DNA of 64,000 nucleotides from Firmicutes bacterium UBA5010. Lineage in GTDB: Bacteria; Bacillota; Clostridia; Tissierellales; Sedimentibacteraceae. Location: positions 62,001 through 126,000 of the forward strand of contig DGYI01000015.1 of assembly GCA_002396645.1 (NCBI GenBank). The letters run 5' to 3'. The notes beneath the pieces are model-generated. The model saw nothing but the letters and a program-made list of their open reading frames with translations, ran no database searches and was not told where the DNA came from. Both the position numbers and the translations under genes were made by a program. Of this stretch, positions 25,500-35,216 are shown one piece after another; the stretch's first letter is position 1, and each line of letters begins with the position of its first letter.

Positions 25500-26271
25500 G
25501 TTTTCTCACCCTTTCTATAAGAGCTATCTTATTTTTTTCAAACTCATTCGATGTCCATTTTTTTATTTCATCTTCTTTTTTTCTAATTCTATTTATTTCA
25601 AGCTCTAAATCCTTTACATTATTTCTAAACGTCCTTGACAATATCGCCATCTGAGATCCTAGTCTATAATGTTCTCCCAATATCATTTCAGCAGGAATAA
25701 CGCCTTCTCCTATTTTAGCAATACCACCAAATCCAAAAGTTATATCTTTAGCCCTAATTATGTTTGAAAGATATTCAACTATGCCACCACTTAATAATTC
25801 AAACATAAAATCTAAATCCATACTTAAATGTAAATCGTTAAGACCTACATGTATCTCATCTATATCACTTATTCTTACTATATCATTTATTCTTACAAGT
25901 GCTTGTGAAGTTTCTAAAAGCAAACATATTTTAGCTCTTTTACCTACATATTCAATAAACTGTTCAACTTCATATACAGTTTTAAACATAGGAAGCATAA
26001 TTATATCTGCTCCACGTTTTATACACTCTTCAACTTCTTCTTTAGTTCCATCATAAAATGGATTTATCCTGACCAATAACTCTGTTTTTTTTAAGTATTT
26101 TTTAGCCATTGATATATCTGACAGTTTATGATCTGTAATAAATGTATTAAGATGTCCTTGCCTTTCTACTTTGCCTACTATCTCTAAATCAATAAATATT
26201 CTATCAAATCCCAAGGATTCTGATAATTTAATTATTTTTTCCTCATTTGATATGAGCATAAGTTTAATCAT
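25480..26271 (-). CDS. HpcH/HpaI aldolase/citrate lyase-family protein
   Basis: A 263-residue TIM-barrel protein. GFDRIFIDLEIVGK, LVRINPFYD (conserved arginine), GADIIMLPMFKTVYEVEQF, ICLLLETSQALVRIND (conserved glutamate) and DEIHVGLNDLHLSM match the pyruvate/oxaloacetate aldolase family. A coiled C-terminal tail of about 45 residues follows, ending at the sugar transferase overlap. Members cleave or form C-C bonds using pyruvate or acetyl donors. Its presence between two glycosyl genes suggests synthesis of an unusual acid substituent, but no substrate can be read from sequence. Confidence 0.65.
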   Translation of the reverse strand: MIKLMLISNEEKIIKLSESLGFDRIFIDLEIVGKVERQGHLNTFITDHKLSDISMAKKYLKKTELLVRINPFYDGTKEEVEECIKRGADIIMLPMFKTVYEVEQFIEYVGKRAKICLLLETSQALVRINDIVRISDIDEIHVGLNDLHLSMDLDFMFELLSGGIVEYLSNIIRAKDITFGFGGIAKIGEGVIPAEMILGEHYRLGSQMAILSRTFRNNVKDLELEINRIRKKEDEIKKWTSNEFEKNKIALIERVRKLVDNRG

Positions 26272-26297
26272 AAAATCACCTAAATTCTTAATTTTGT

Positions 26298-27389
26298 CTA
26301 TTTTATTTTTGAATATATATCAGCAAGGTTCCTACCTAATGCTTCTACCACAAATTTATTTTTTACAACTTCTAAGCCTCTGTTCCCAAACTTATTTCTC
26401 AGATCTTCACAATTAACAAGTTCAATAACTCTATTTGAAAACTCATCATTATCATTAACTAAATAGCCTGTTTCTCCTTCTGAAACAACTTCAGGTATAC
26501 CTCCGACATTTCTTGCAACAACAGCCTTGCCCATAGCCATAGCCTCAATTAAGACCATTCCAAAAGTTTCAACCTCAGACATATGAACAAAGATGTCAAA
26601 AGAAGCCATTATCCTAGGAATATCTCTTCTTTTACCCAAAAATATGATTTTATCATCAAGTCCCATATCTCTGACTATTTTTTCATACTCATCCTTTTTT
26701 GCTCCATCTCCGACAAGAACAAATTTTACTTTATCATTTTCTTTAATTATAGAAGGTGCGGATTCAATAATTTGTTTATGTCCTTTCCCTCCTGTAATTA
26801 CTGCTACCGAGCCGATCAAGATTTCATCGTCTTTAATCCCCATTTCTGATCTGACTGATTTGCTGTCAACTGAATTTATATCAAATACACTTAAATCAAT
26901 AATACCATTATGTAAGACAAATATTTTATTTTCATTAACGTTTAGTCTTACTAATCTTTCCTTTAAATAATTAGAAACTGCAATGAGTTTAAACGGGACT
27001 ATTCTTAAAAACCATTCTTTGGTCTCTCCCAGTACAGTGTTTACAGATTTAATTCTTCTAAAGTTTGTAATTGATGCAATATATGCAAGCATTGTAGAAG
27101 CAGCATTAAAACCATGTATTATATTAATGTTTTCTTCTGAAAGAATTTTACGTATAGCACTTATAGTTTTAAAATTATTCAATATATTCCTTGTTCCGAC
27201 AGCAAGTCCAGAAATAGTATAATGTTTAATTCCACATTCATTCAACTCATTTACTACATCTCCGCCACTTGAACATACTATAACATTATTTCCCATGCGT
27301 TTTAATTGTTTAGCTGTTTCTAAGATTAATATACCAGGTCCGGCAAGTTTTATATCTGATCTAATTATTAAAATATTGTTTTTATTCAT
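26298..27389 (-). CDS. GT4-family glycosyltransferase
   Basis: About 363 residues, GT-B fold. IKLAGPGILILETAKQLKRM at the N-terminus, IHGFNAASTMLAYI, GSVAVITGGKGHKQIIESAP and SEVETFGMVLIEAMAMGKAV (the E-x7-E donor-binding motif) are present. It should use an NDP-sugar on a lipid-linked acceptor at the cytoplasmic face. The ATG at 27389 has AGAGG 10 bp away and is preferred over upstream ATGs that lie too close to it. Sugar specificity is unknown. Confidence 0.8.
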   Translation of the reverse strand: MNKNNILIIRSDIKLAGPGILILETAKQLKRMGNNVIVCSSGGDVVNELNECGIKHYTISGLAVGTRNILNNFKTISAIRKILSEENINIIHGFNAASTMLAYIASITNFRRIKSVNTVLGETKEWFLRIVPFKLIAVSNYLKERLVRLNVNENKIFVLHNGIIDLSVFDINSVDSKSVRSEMGIKDDEILIGSVAVITGGKGHKQIIESAPSIIKENDKVKFVLVGDGAKKDEYEKIVRDMGLDDKIIFLGKRRDIPRIMASFDIFVHMSEVETFGMVLIEAMAMGKAVVARNVGGIPEVVSEGETGYLVNDNDEFSNRVIELVNCEDLRNKFGNRGLEVVKNKFVVEALGRNLADIYSKIK

Positions 27390-27421
27390 ACTATACATTC
27401 CTCTCACTTAATTAAGTAAAA

Positions 27422-28768
27422 TTATATCTGTGCAGTACCAGAATCAAATTTTATTTTTTTATTTTTTATGTATGATATTCCTATAATTGAAAACAAAAAT
27501 AACCCCATTCTACTATCTCCCCAAGTATTTTCAACTACGCTGTATATCATGAAATATGACACAGATTCCATGCAAGCCAAGTAAAAAAATTTATTTACAC
27601 TGTTCTTTATTCCATTAATAAAATGAATAAACATCACAATGAAAAAGTTAGCTAAACACAATGCCCCTATAATACCTTGTTCAAGTAAAGTTTGTAAATA
27701 AATACTGTGTGCATGAAATGGATTAAAATTTATAGAATCATATTTAGGAAACACATATATAAAATTTTTGACACCTATTCCTATTATAGGATTGTTTGGA
27801 AACATGTCAAATAAAGCATCTCGATATAAAATTAATCTTATATTATTAGAATAGTTATTGGCATCAAATATTGATTTTACACTTTCAACTAATCGATAAA
27901 ATCTATCTCCTAAAAATAAACCAATAAAGAATAATATTAATATAATTACAGCTACTTTTATAAGTCTTTTCAATCTATTTTTTTCTCTCATAACTAATCC
28001 AATTACTCGCAAAGAATACATAAATATAACCAGCACTATTATGCCTCTGCTGTCTGTTAGATATATACCAAATAATATTATAGCTTGCCTAATAATATTT
28101 GTAATTTTGGATTTTAATCGTGTACACTCAGAATATTCGTAAATCAAAAGCGGCATGATTATTATCAGCATCATAGCCAAATAATTTGTACCAGGTACAC
28201 GTATAACCGGAATACTTAAAATAATTTCATAAATACTATTAAAATATTTTTGAATAATTAAGCACATTACTAAAACTATAGATGAATTTGATAAAATTTT
28301 TATCAGTTTACTTAACTCTGATAAATTGTATATACATAAAATACATATTAAAATTAAAATAAATGTAATCCATGTAAATATATCTATAAAACTATCTATA
28401 GGATTTACAGATGAAAACATACTAAAAAAATTAGCAATAAGAATTAACATATATGATATATAGAAATATCCTGTATCTTTTGACAAGACTATTTTTTTTC
28501 TTGATAAAATATTTTTTAAACAAATTAAAGCTAAAAACATCAAAATAAATCCTGCATTCAAATATGGATTTATTATACAGAAAAAACTCAAAAATATGTC
28601 AAATATAATTTTCGGAAAAACAATGATTAAAAATAAAAATGATAAAAATAAAATTGCTGTTAATATATATATATTTGAAATAAAAAGCGACAAGAATAAA
28701 ATAAAGCAAATAATTATTCCGATATATAAGTATTCTTTTAACTGTAAATCATAATCTATACTCCTCAT
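27422..28768 (-). CDS. O-antigen polymerase/ligase-like membrane protein (Wzy/WaaL family)
   Basis: A 448-residue protein with about a dozen helices. The periplasmic loop region ends FDMFPNNPIIGIGVKNFIYVFPKYDS followed by FHAHSIYLQTLLEQGIIGALC, which matches the PF04932 core (H-x-S/N-x-Y/L). Such proteins polymerise repeat units or ligate glycans to an acceptor. A second, larger family member (30724-32571) is in the same operon. One may be the polymerase and the other the ligase, possibly to the S-layer protein or wall, but the assignment is open. Confidence 0.75.
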   Translation of the reverse strand: MRSIDYDLQLKEYLYIGIIICFILFLSLFISNIYILTAILFLSFLFLIIVFPKIIFDIFLSFFCIINPYLNAGFILMFLALICLKNILSRKKIVLSKDTGYFYISYMLILIANFFSMFSSVNPIDSFIDIFTWITFILILICILCIYNLSELSKLIKILSNSSIVLVMCLIIQKYFNSIYEIILSIPVIRVPGTNYLAMMLIIIMPLLIYEYSECTRLKSKITNIIRQAIILFGIYLTDSRGIIVLVIFMYSLRVIGLVMREKNRLKRLIKVAVIILILFFIGLFLGDRFYRLVESVKSIFDANNYSNNIRLILYRDALFDMFPNNPIIGIGVKNFIYVFPKYDSINFNPFHAHSIYLQTLLEQGIIGALCLANFFIVMFIHFINGIKNSVNKFFYLACMESVSYFMIYSVVENTWGDSRMGLFLFSIIGISYIKNKKIKFDSGTAQI

Positions 28769-28771
28769 ATT

Positions 28772-30676
28772 TTATACGCTCTCCACAATCTGCATTTTAA
28801 TTTTTGCTTCATAAGTCGGAACTAGTTTTTTTATTAAATCTATTTCCTTATTTATATCCATTTCATATGATGCAGATTTTAAATCTTCTATACACTCTAA
28901 TAGTAATTTTTCGTCAATATAAATTGGTTTCTCTATGAAAATTTTATCAATGGCTGTTTTAATTTGCCCTTTATCATCACTTATCAAAAGCTCTTCATAC
29001 AATTTTTCTCCTGGTCTTAGTCCAGTATAAATAACTTCTATATCCACATTGGGTTCCAGTCCTGAAAGTCTTATGAGATTATAAGCCAAATTCTTTATCT
29101 TAACAGGTTCCCCCATATCAAGCACAAATATTTCTCCACCTTTAGCCATTGCTCCGGCTTTAAGTACAAGCTGAACTGCTTCAGGTATTGTCATAAAAAA
29201 TCTAGTTATTTCTTCATGGGTTATAGTAACAGGTCCCCCCTCTTTAATTTGATTAACAAAAAGAGGTATGACCGAGCCATTGCTCCCGAGTACATTTCCA
29301 AACCTTACTGCAACATAATCAGTTTTGCTCTTACTGTCAAAGGTTTGAATAACCATTTCACATATTCTTTTTGTAGCTCCCATTATATTTGTTGGATTTA
29401 CTGCTTTATCGCTAGATATAAGTACAAATTTATCGACCTTATACTTGTCCGCAGTTTTAGCAACATTATATGTACCAATAATATTATTTTTTATTGCTTC
29501 TTCAGGATTATTTTCCATAAGAGGAACATGTTTATGTGCAGCAGCATGAAATACTATGTCAATATCTTCAATTGAAAAAATCTGGTCTAATTTATTTAAA
29601 TCTCTGACAGATGCTATCTTAACCTCTAAATTTAAAAACTCATTATATTTTCTAATAAGCTCTTGCTGAATATCATATGCATTGTTCTCATATATATCAA
29701 GAATAATAAGTTTTCTGGGTTCATATGATGCTATCTGGCGGCACAACTCACTGCCTATAGAGCCTCCTCCTCCGGTAACTAGTATTGTCCTATTATTAAT
29801 ATATTCTTTTGTTATTTCACAGTCGATGTTTATTGATTCTCTTCCTAGCAAATCTTCAACCTGCACATCTCTTATTTTATTTAGCATATCTGTATGCGGG
29901 TCATTTGAAAGCAATGTATACACTTCAGGAACTATTTTAAGTTTACATTTTGTACTTGCACATATATCAAGTATTCTCTTTTTATTCTCTTTGTCAAGAG
30001 ATGGTATGCATAATATGATTTCTTGTATAGCATATTTTTTACATATATCAATTATCTTATCAGTAGTTGAAACAATAGGTATAGACTTAATGTTACGTCC
30101 TATTTTACTTTCATCATCATCTATTATACACTTTATCCTGTAGTTTCGAGGATTATTAGACTTAATTTCATTTAATACTGCGACCGTTGCCTCACCTGCA
30201 CCAATAATCATTACATTAACATAGTTATCCGAATTTATTCTGTTTTCAGAATTAATAATTAACAAAGCTCGATAAATTACACGAACTGCTATTGAGCAAA
30301 AGCTCGATACAGGAAAAATTACAAAATATACATAATATCTAACTTTTATATTAAGCATTAGAGTTATTACTGTAAAAATAGTATTAGCCAAAACTGAAGC
30401 TTTTAAGCATAAAAATATATCTTCAACCCCAGCATATCTCCACATACTATTATACACACCCATTAAAACAAAAACTATGATATATATTATAGTATATAGC
30501 CAAAAATGCTGAAAGAAAAATCCTAGTTTTACTGATGCAACACTTTCATTATACATTCCACTCATAACAAATGGAATCAAATATGAAAATATAGCTATAA
30601 GAGTATCTATAAGAACCAATATTATTTTTCTTCTTTTATTCAAAAAATTATAAAATGAATTATACATTTCGGACAT
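28772..30676 (-). CDS. CapD/PglF-type membrane nucleoside-diphosphate sugar 4,6-dehydratase
   Basis: A 634-residue protein with four N-terminal membrane helices (1-130), a first Rossmann domain (VMIIGAGEATVAVLNEI) and a catalytic SDR domain (TILVTGGGGSIGSELCRQIA). SSDKAVNPTNIMGATKRICE replaces the SDR tyrosine by methionine, as in PglF/FlaA1/CapD dehydratases. EITRFFMTIPEAVQLVLKAG is also conserved. The reaction is UDP-GlcNAc to UDP-4-keto-6-deoxy-GlcNAc. No cognate aminotransferase sits beside it except legC, so its sugar could end as QuiNAc/FucNAc-type or be shared. Confidence 0.87.
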   Translation of the reverse strand: MSEMYNSFYNFLNKRRKIILVLIDTLIAIFSYLIPFVMSGMYNESVASVKLGFFFQHFWLYTIIYIIVFVLMGVYNSMWRYAGVEDIFLCLKASVLANTIFTVITLMLNIKVRYYVYFVIFPVSSFCSIAVRVIYRALLIINSENRINSDNYVNVMIIGAGEATVAVLNEIKSNNPRNYRIKCIIDDDESKIGRNIKSIPIVSTTDKIIDICKKYAIQEIILCIPSLDKENKKRILDICASTKCKLKIVPEVYTLLSNDPHTDMLNKIRDVQVEDLLGRESINIDCEITKEYINNRTILVTGGGGSIGSELCRQIASYEPRKLIILDIYENNAYDIQQELIRKYNEFLNLEVKIASVRDLNKLDQIFSIEDIDIVFHAAAHKHVPLMENNPEEAIKNNIIGTYNVAKTADKYKVDKFVLISSDKAVNPTNIMGATKRICEMVIQTFDSKSKTDYVAVRFGNVLGSNGSVIPLFVNQIKEGGPVTITHEEITRFFMTIPEAVQLVLKAGAMAKGGEIFVLDMGEPVKIKNLAYNLIRLSGLEPNVDIEVIYTGLRPGEKLYEELLISDDKGQIKTAIDKIFIEKPIYIDEKLLLECIEDLKSASYEMDINKEIDLIKKLVPTYEAKIKMQIVESV

Positions 30677-30723
30677 TTGTATTTTCCTTTCAAATGTTTA
30701 GAAATTTGCTAAACATATCATTG

Positions 30724-32571
30724 TTATTGTATATTTTTTCTTCTTACATGAGTATTCACAGCTATCCCTAGACCTAAAATAGTCCAAAACAACGGCGAAA
30801 CAGATACAATATGATCGTTAAACAACCCTGTTATTAAATAAGCAATTATTGACAATAAACATGCTTTTCCAATAATTATATCAAGGGTATTTAAGTTTAA
30901 TTTCCAATATAATTTAAAGCTTGAAATTATATATATTAACCATAAAGCAATCAGTGCCAGTAATGAAAGAAGTCCAGTATTTATTGCTACTTGTAAATAC
31001 ATATTATGAGGTTTATCGATTACAGCAGTAGCTGGTAAATAAGAATTCATTTTAGCAACAATATCATCTTGCGGAAAAGCATAAATATAATTGTCAGCAC
31101 CTGATCCATATATTATATATCTGCTAATCACAGATATGCTTCTGCCCCATATATATCCTCTACTTGATCCTAAGCTTTCTAAATTATCAAAAATATAAAA
31201 TGAATCAGCTGTTATGGGCTTAATTAATCTGCCATTATTCCCGCTAATTAAGCTAATGCCCTCTTCTTCTATGTAAAAACTCAAACTGCCAAATCGTTCT
31301 AAATACGTTGAAACCGTAAATCCAGGATATCCTTTAGATATACCAACTTTTAAATACTGTTGATTAGGATTATCTATAGTTAAAAAACCATCTTCTGTCT
31401 CTTTCATAGTAAGAATATTATTTTCATTATCAGTAAAGTACAATTTTTCTCCATCTACTTTTATATTTAAATCTTGATATGTGGTTTTTATACTAACACT
31501 ATTCCCATCTATATCTAAACTTTTGATTTTAAAAATATCCTCTCTTTTATTATATTCTTTAATTTTAGTGATTTCTTTTACAATGTTTAGTTTTGATAGA
31601 TTACTCATAATATCTATCTCAAATATGTTGTTAAAAATTATTAAGCAAATAATTACTAACAAACATAAACACACATTGAATTTCCAGTATTTAAAAATGT
31701 ATTTTCTAATCAATAGTAAGCCTATAAATAAAGATACTGCAACTCCAACATACCCAGCCCTTGAATTACATCCTATCCATGTAAATAAACACAAAAACAA
31801 AGCAATTCCAGCAATAATCTTCATCTTTTTACCTTTTGACCATATCAAAAACGCTACTGCCATAGGCAGCATAAGGGCTGCGAAACTACCGACAAAGTTA
31901 GTATTAAACAGTGTACCATAAATAGTATGTTTGCCGAAATTAAAGCTAAGTCCACCATCCACTGCTATTCCACTCGGTATTATCAAGTGATTTCCAAATT
32001 TAGTATTAAATATATCAAAACCAAAATATTGTCCTATACCTATAACACCTTCAACTATGATAAGAAAGATAAATGCATATAAGAATAAATTAATATCTCG
32101 TTCACTATTTATAAAATTAATAATCAAAAAAGTTATTGTAACATAGCTAAGCAAAACCCACATCCCTTGATACATGTCCATAAAACCATTTAGCGCAGTT
32201 GACACATCTATGGAAAATATGGTTGACAATATAACGAAAAATGCATATGCACCTAAAGGTATATAATATTTATATTCTTTCTTTAAAGGAAGTTTTTTTG
32301 ACATGTATAAGAATATGTAAATAATCAATGCGATAGCAGTTAAGAAAATTACCCAACGAGATTTCCAATAGCTAAAAAAGTCTAAAAGTTGGTTTTGGCC
32401 TGTCCAAAATAGGGCTTGAGTCGTACCTGTTAGGTCAATATACTTTCCATGCACTATAAGCGGTACAAATCCTGCTATGAGTAATAACGGTATATAGTAA
32501 ATCCATGATAGTTTATTTTTTTCATAATCAATATCAATAATTCTTTTTTTAATACTATGTTTTGAATTCAT
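30724..32571 (-). CDS. Large O-antigen ligase/polymerase-like membrane protein
   Basis: A 615-residue protein with about 12 helices and a long extracytoplasmic insert (about residues 315-475) rich in beta-type sequence. GLSFNFGKHTIYGTLFNTNFVGSFAALMLP and IYGSGADNYIYAFPQDDIVAK with KPHNMYLQVAINTGLLSLLA match the PF04932 core (H-N-x-Y). The insert (FTDNENNILTMKETEDGFLT) is unusual for plain Wzy and may be an acceptor-recognition domain. It is the first gene of the leftward operon; the ATG at 32571 follows AGAGGGG at 8 bp. Confidence 0.75.
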   Translation of the reverse strand: MNSKHSIKKRIIDIDYEKNKLSWIYYIPLLLIAGFVPLIVHGKYIDLTGTTQALFWTGQNQLLDFFSYWKSRWVIFLTAIALIIYIFLYMSKKLPLKKEYKYYIPLGAYAFFVILSTIFSIDVSTALNGFMDMYQGMWVLLSYVTITFLIINFINSERDINLFLYAFIFLIIVEGVIGIGQYFGFDIFNTKFGNHLIIPSGIAVDGGLSFNFGKHTIYGTLFNTNFVGSFAALMLPMAVAFLIWSKGKKMKIIAGIALFLCLFTWIGCNSRAGYVGVAVSLFIGLLLIRKYIFKYWKFNVCLCLLVIICLIIFNNIFEIDIMSNLSKLNIVKEITKIKEYNKREDIFKIKSLDIDGNSVSIKTTYQDLNIKVDGEKLYFTDNENNILTMKETEDGFLTIDNPNQQYLKVGISKGYPGFTVSTYLERFGSLSFYIEEEGISLISGNNGRLIKPITADSFYIFDNLESLGSSRGYIWGRSISVISRYIIYGSGADNYIYAFPQDDIVAKMNSYLPATAVIDKPHNMYLQVAINTGLLSLLALIALWLIYIISSFKLYWKLNLNTLDIIIGKACLLSIIAYLITGLFNDHIVSVSPLFWTILGLGIAVNTHVRRKNIQ

Positions 32572-32642
32572 ATTATAGACCCCTCTATTGTTATGTTAAA
32601 ATATTTAATATTGTATCTTATCCTTAGTGTCTTACGGATATT

Positions 32643-32670
32643 ATTATATCACATTATAGATAATTTGCAA
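32643..32670 (-). promoter_or_regulatory. Promoter of the leftward glycan operon
   Basis: On the minus strand TTGCAA (complement of 32665-32670) and TATAAT (complement of 32643-32648) are 16 bp apart, giving an untranslated leader of about 65 nt before 32571. No other comparable promoter was seen between the genes down to 11.5 kb. Confidence 0.65.
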
Positions 32671-32678
32671 TTATTTTG

Positions 32679-32707
32679 TTGATAATATCAAATATGGCTG
32701 GTATAAT
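32679..32707 (+). promoter_or_regulatory. Promoter of the wzz-like gene
   Basis: TTGATA (32679-32684) and TATAAT (32702-32707) are 17 bp apart. It points away from the glycan-operon promoter, with only 8 bp between the two -35 hexamers, so the two transcripts could be co-regulated. Confidence 0.7.
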
Positions 32708-32748
32708 ATATGAGGATGTTATATGATATTTATATTGGAGGGCGTATA

Positions 32749-33753
32749 ATGAGCGAACAAAAAAATTATAATAGATATGAGGATGAAATAGATTTAAGAG
32801 AATTGTTTATGGTTTTATGGAAGGGCAAGAAGTTTATTGTTTCAATAACGCTTATCCTTGCTGTTTTATCAGGAATTATAACAATGTTTTTTATAGATCC
32901 TGTGTACGAAGCTAAATTAGATATTCTTGCAAACTTTCCTGAAATAGTTAATACAAAATACGGTGAATATAAAATGCTTATGACAACTAATGAACAGTAT
33001 GTTAACTTGATACATAGCAATGATGTTCTAAAAGCAACGATGCAAGATGTGAATTATGATATAAGTAAAAGTTCTATAGAAAACCTTTTATCTGGTATAT
33101 CCGTAATTAAGGATGATAAAAAACCAAACAGCTTTACTATAAAAGTAAAAGCAGAAACTCCGGATGATGCTTTAAAGATAGCAAGCAACTTATATAAAAA
33201 TTATATTAACTTTTTAAATTCAATGATTAAATCCCGAAGTGTTGAGTATTTTTCAGATTATTACTCAATTGAACTCAGAAAAAATGAAGATGAATTGACT
33301 TCAAATACTATTTTACTGGAACAATATAAAAAGATGTTAGATCAAATACCTCAAACTATAAATCAAAAAGACGCACTTGAATCTATAGATATAGGAAGTG
33401 TGGATTATGTTGTTTTAGAAAATATAATTAATGAAAATTATAAAAAGGTAGAATTAGATATAATTAATTTAGAGCAAGTTATATATAATCTTGAAAATAA
33501 AATAAATTTATCAAAACAATATTTAAATGAATTAGATCAAATAAGAGACAGTATTGCTAGCAATGATGAATTGGCTAAAGAATACTTTAAAGTGATAAAT
33601 ACAAGCATACAGCTTCCTTCTGAACCGGTCGCTCCTAACAATAAGATTAGTCCAAGCACTTCTTTAAATGTAATAATCGGTGCAGTAATCGGAGGAATTA
33701 TAAGCGTTATATATGTTCTTATAAAAAAATATTGGTTTACGGAAGTAAAATAA
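32749..33753 (+). CDS. Wzz/Vps-type polysaccharide chain-length determinant
   Basis: About 334 residues: an N-terminal membrane helix (KKFIVSITLILAVLSGIIT), a long extracytoplasmic coiled-coil region (about 60-290), then the family's proline-rich stretch PSEPVAPNNKISPSTSL before a second helix (NVIIGAVIGGIISVIYVLIK). This is the Wzz/CapA-like PCP2b layout without a fused kinase; no BY-kinase gene was seen. It likely sets polymer length with one of the Wzy-like proteins encoded divergently. GGAGGG 6 bp upstream fixes the ATG at 32749. Confidence 0.87.
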   Translation: MSEQKNYNRYEDEIDLRELFMVLWKGKKFIVSITLILAVLSGIITMFFIDPVYEAKLDILANFPEIVNTKYGEYKMLMTTNEQYVNLIHSNDVLKATMQDVNYDISKSSIENLLSGISVIKDDKKPNSFTIKVKAETPDDALKIASNLYKNYINFLNSMIKSRSVEYFSDYYSIELRKNEDELTSNTILLEQYKKMLDQIPQTINQKDALESIDIGSVDYVVLENIINENYKKVELDIINLEQVIYNLENKINLSKQYLNELDQIRDSIASNDELAKEYFKVINTSIQLPSEPVAPNNKISPSTSLNVIIGAVIGGIISVIYVLIKKYWFTEVK

Positions 33754-33767
33754 CTATCTAATATAGA

Positions 33768-33806
33768 AATGCTACTGCTATTATAATGGCAATAGCATTT
33801 TTTATT
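33768..33806 (+). terminator. Terminator of the wzz-like gene
   Basis: AATGCTA (33768-33774) pairs with TAGCATT (33793-33799), extended inward by TGC/GCA with a bulge. TTTTTATT follows. It starts about 15 bp after the wzz stop. Confidence 0.8.
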
Positions 33807-33946
33807 CATACTAATATGCATCCTCTTAATATTAAATTTTACAAAAATTACCTACATATTTTTACAATTATTTGTACAAAATAGCTTAAAATCCACTATT
33901 AAATATAGTATAATACAAGATATATATTTTAAATAAGGAGAGAAAG

Positions 33947-35173
33947 ATGGCAACTATTGTTAAGAGGAACAAAAATTATTCGGTTATATATTACTATAAA
34001 ACCGAAGATGGCAAAAGAAAACAAAAATGGGAAGCTGCTGAGACTTATAAGGAAGCTTTGCAGCGAAAAGCCGAGATAGAATACTTGAAGGCTGAGAATA
34101 TATTTCCGGCTGTAAAAACAGGCTCAGTTAAAAGCTCTATAAAAAGCATTGAAATGTTTATGGAAGAGTTTGTGAACTCATACGGAAAGAAAAATTGGTC
34201 TATATCGACCTACTCATCAAATAAATCTTTGCTAAGCAATTATATATACCCTTATATCGGTAAGATTCCTGTTCACATTATTACATCTGAGCAAATTGAG
34301 GAATATTACAGTAAATTATCTGAAATTACCATTATATCTCGTGTACATAAGCTGATGAAATGCGCATTTGGTCAAGCACTTAAATTAAAATTAATTAAAG
34401 AGAATCCTTTTTTATTGGTTGATTTGCCTAAATCAAGGTATGTACAGAAAAGCATTTTGACAGCAGACCAGATAAAAACTCTTTTAAATTACTGTTACAA
34501 GGAAGATTATCAATTATATATCTGTATTAATCTGGCATTTGCTTGTTCAATGAGGCTCGGAGAGATCTTGGGTTTGACATGGAATGATGTGGATATATCC
34601 CATAAATCCATAGAAAGCAATCATTCTTGTGTCCATGTAAACAAAACCTTGACACGAGCAAATTATGACATCTTAAAAGAATTAAACAATAAGGATGTCA
34701 TATATATCTTTGATCCGCAATATGCGTTCAAAAAAAGCAGACTTGTACTTAAAACCCCTAAGACCTCAGCCAGTAACAGAACCATTTGGCTTCCGGCAAC
34801 TCTTGCTCAGGAGCTTAACTCGTTGAAAAACAGTGTTACAAGCAACTTATATCTTGTCAATCAATTTACAAACAAGCCAAATCTTGTATTTGTAAATACA
34901 CAGGGACAGCCTGTAGATATAAGAGTGATAGAAAACAGATTTAAAACCGCACTTATTAATTGTAATTTGCCTCAGGTTACATTTCATTCACTCAGACATT
35001 CAAGTATAACATACAAGCTTATACTTAGTAATGGTGATATTAAATCTGTTCAGGGGGACAGCGGTCACTCACAAATTCATACAACAATGAATATATATGC
35101 CCATATTTTAGATGAAGAGCGCAAGAAAAATGCTAAAACATTTGATAATTACTTTTATGCAACAATGCAGTAG
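33947..35173 (+). CDS. Tyrosine recombinase (Tn916-type integrase family)
   Basis: A 408-residue complete recombinase. The N-terminal arm-binding-like domain (1-55; VIYYYKTEDGKRKQKWEAA) and SAM-like core-binding domain (about 70-150) precede the catalytic domain. Catalytic residues are visible in order: Arg in CSMRLGEILGLTW, Lys in the beta hairpin KTSASNRTIW, HSLRHS, GHSQIHTTMNIYAH with the final Tyr. The set is intact, so the protein should be active. It has no excisionase, phage or transposon neighbours and sits 175 bp before an S-layer gene. GGAG lies upstream of the ATG; TATAAT at 33909-33914 is a likely -10 with a weak -35. A DNA-inversion role is inferred from context. Confidence 0.85.
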   Translation: MATIVKRNKNYSVIYYYKTEDGKRKQKWEAAETYKEALQRKAEIEYLKAENIFPAVKTGSVKSSIKSIEMFMEEFVNSYGKKNWSISTYSSNKSLLSNYIYPYIGKIPVHIITSEQIEEYYSKLSEITIISRVHKLMKCAFGQALKLKLIKENPFLLVDLPKSRYVQKSILTADQIKTLLNYCYKEDYQLYICINLAFACSMRLGEILGLTWNDVDISHKSIESNHSCVHVNKTLTRANYDILKELNNKDVIYIFDPQYAFKKSRLVLKTPKTSASNRTIWLPATLAQELNSLKNSVTSNLYLVNQFTNKPNLVFVNTQGQPVDIRVIENRFKTALINCNLPQVTFHSLRHSSITYKLILSNGDIKSVQGDSGHSQIHTTMNIYAHILDEERKKNAKTFDNYFYATMQ

Positions 35174-35216
35174 ATTTATAATTATCCATTTTTATGTAAT
35201 ATAATTATCTTTTTTC

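Noticed and set aside
33947..35173. Prophage or integrative element around the recombinase
   Set aside because: No phage, conjugation or excisionase genes, no tRNA end and no att-like direct repeats are visible nearby.
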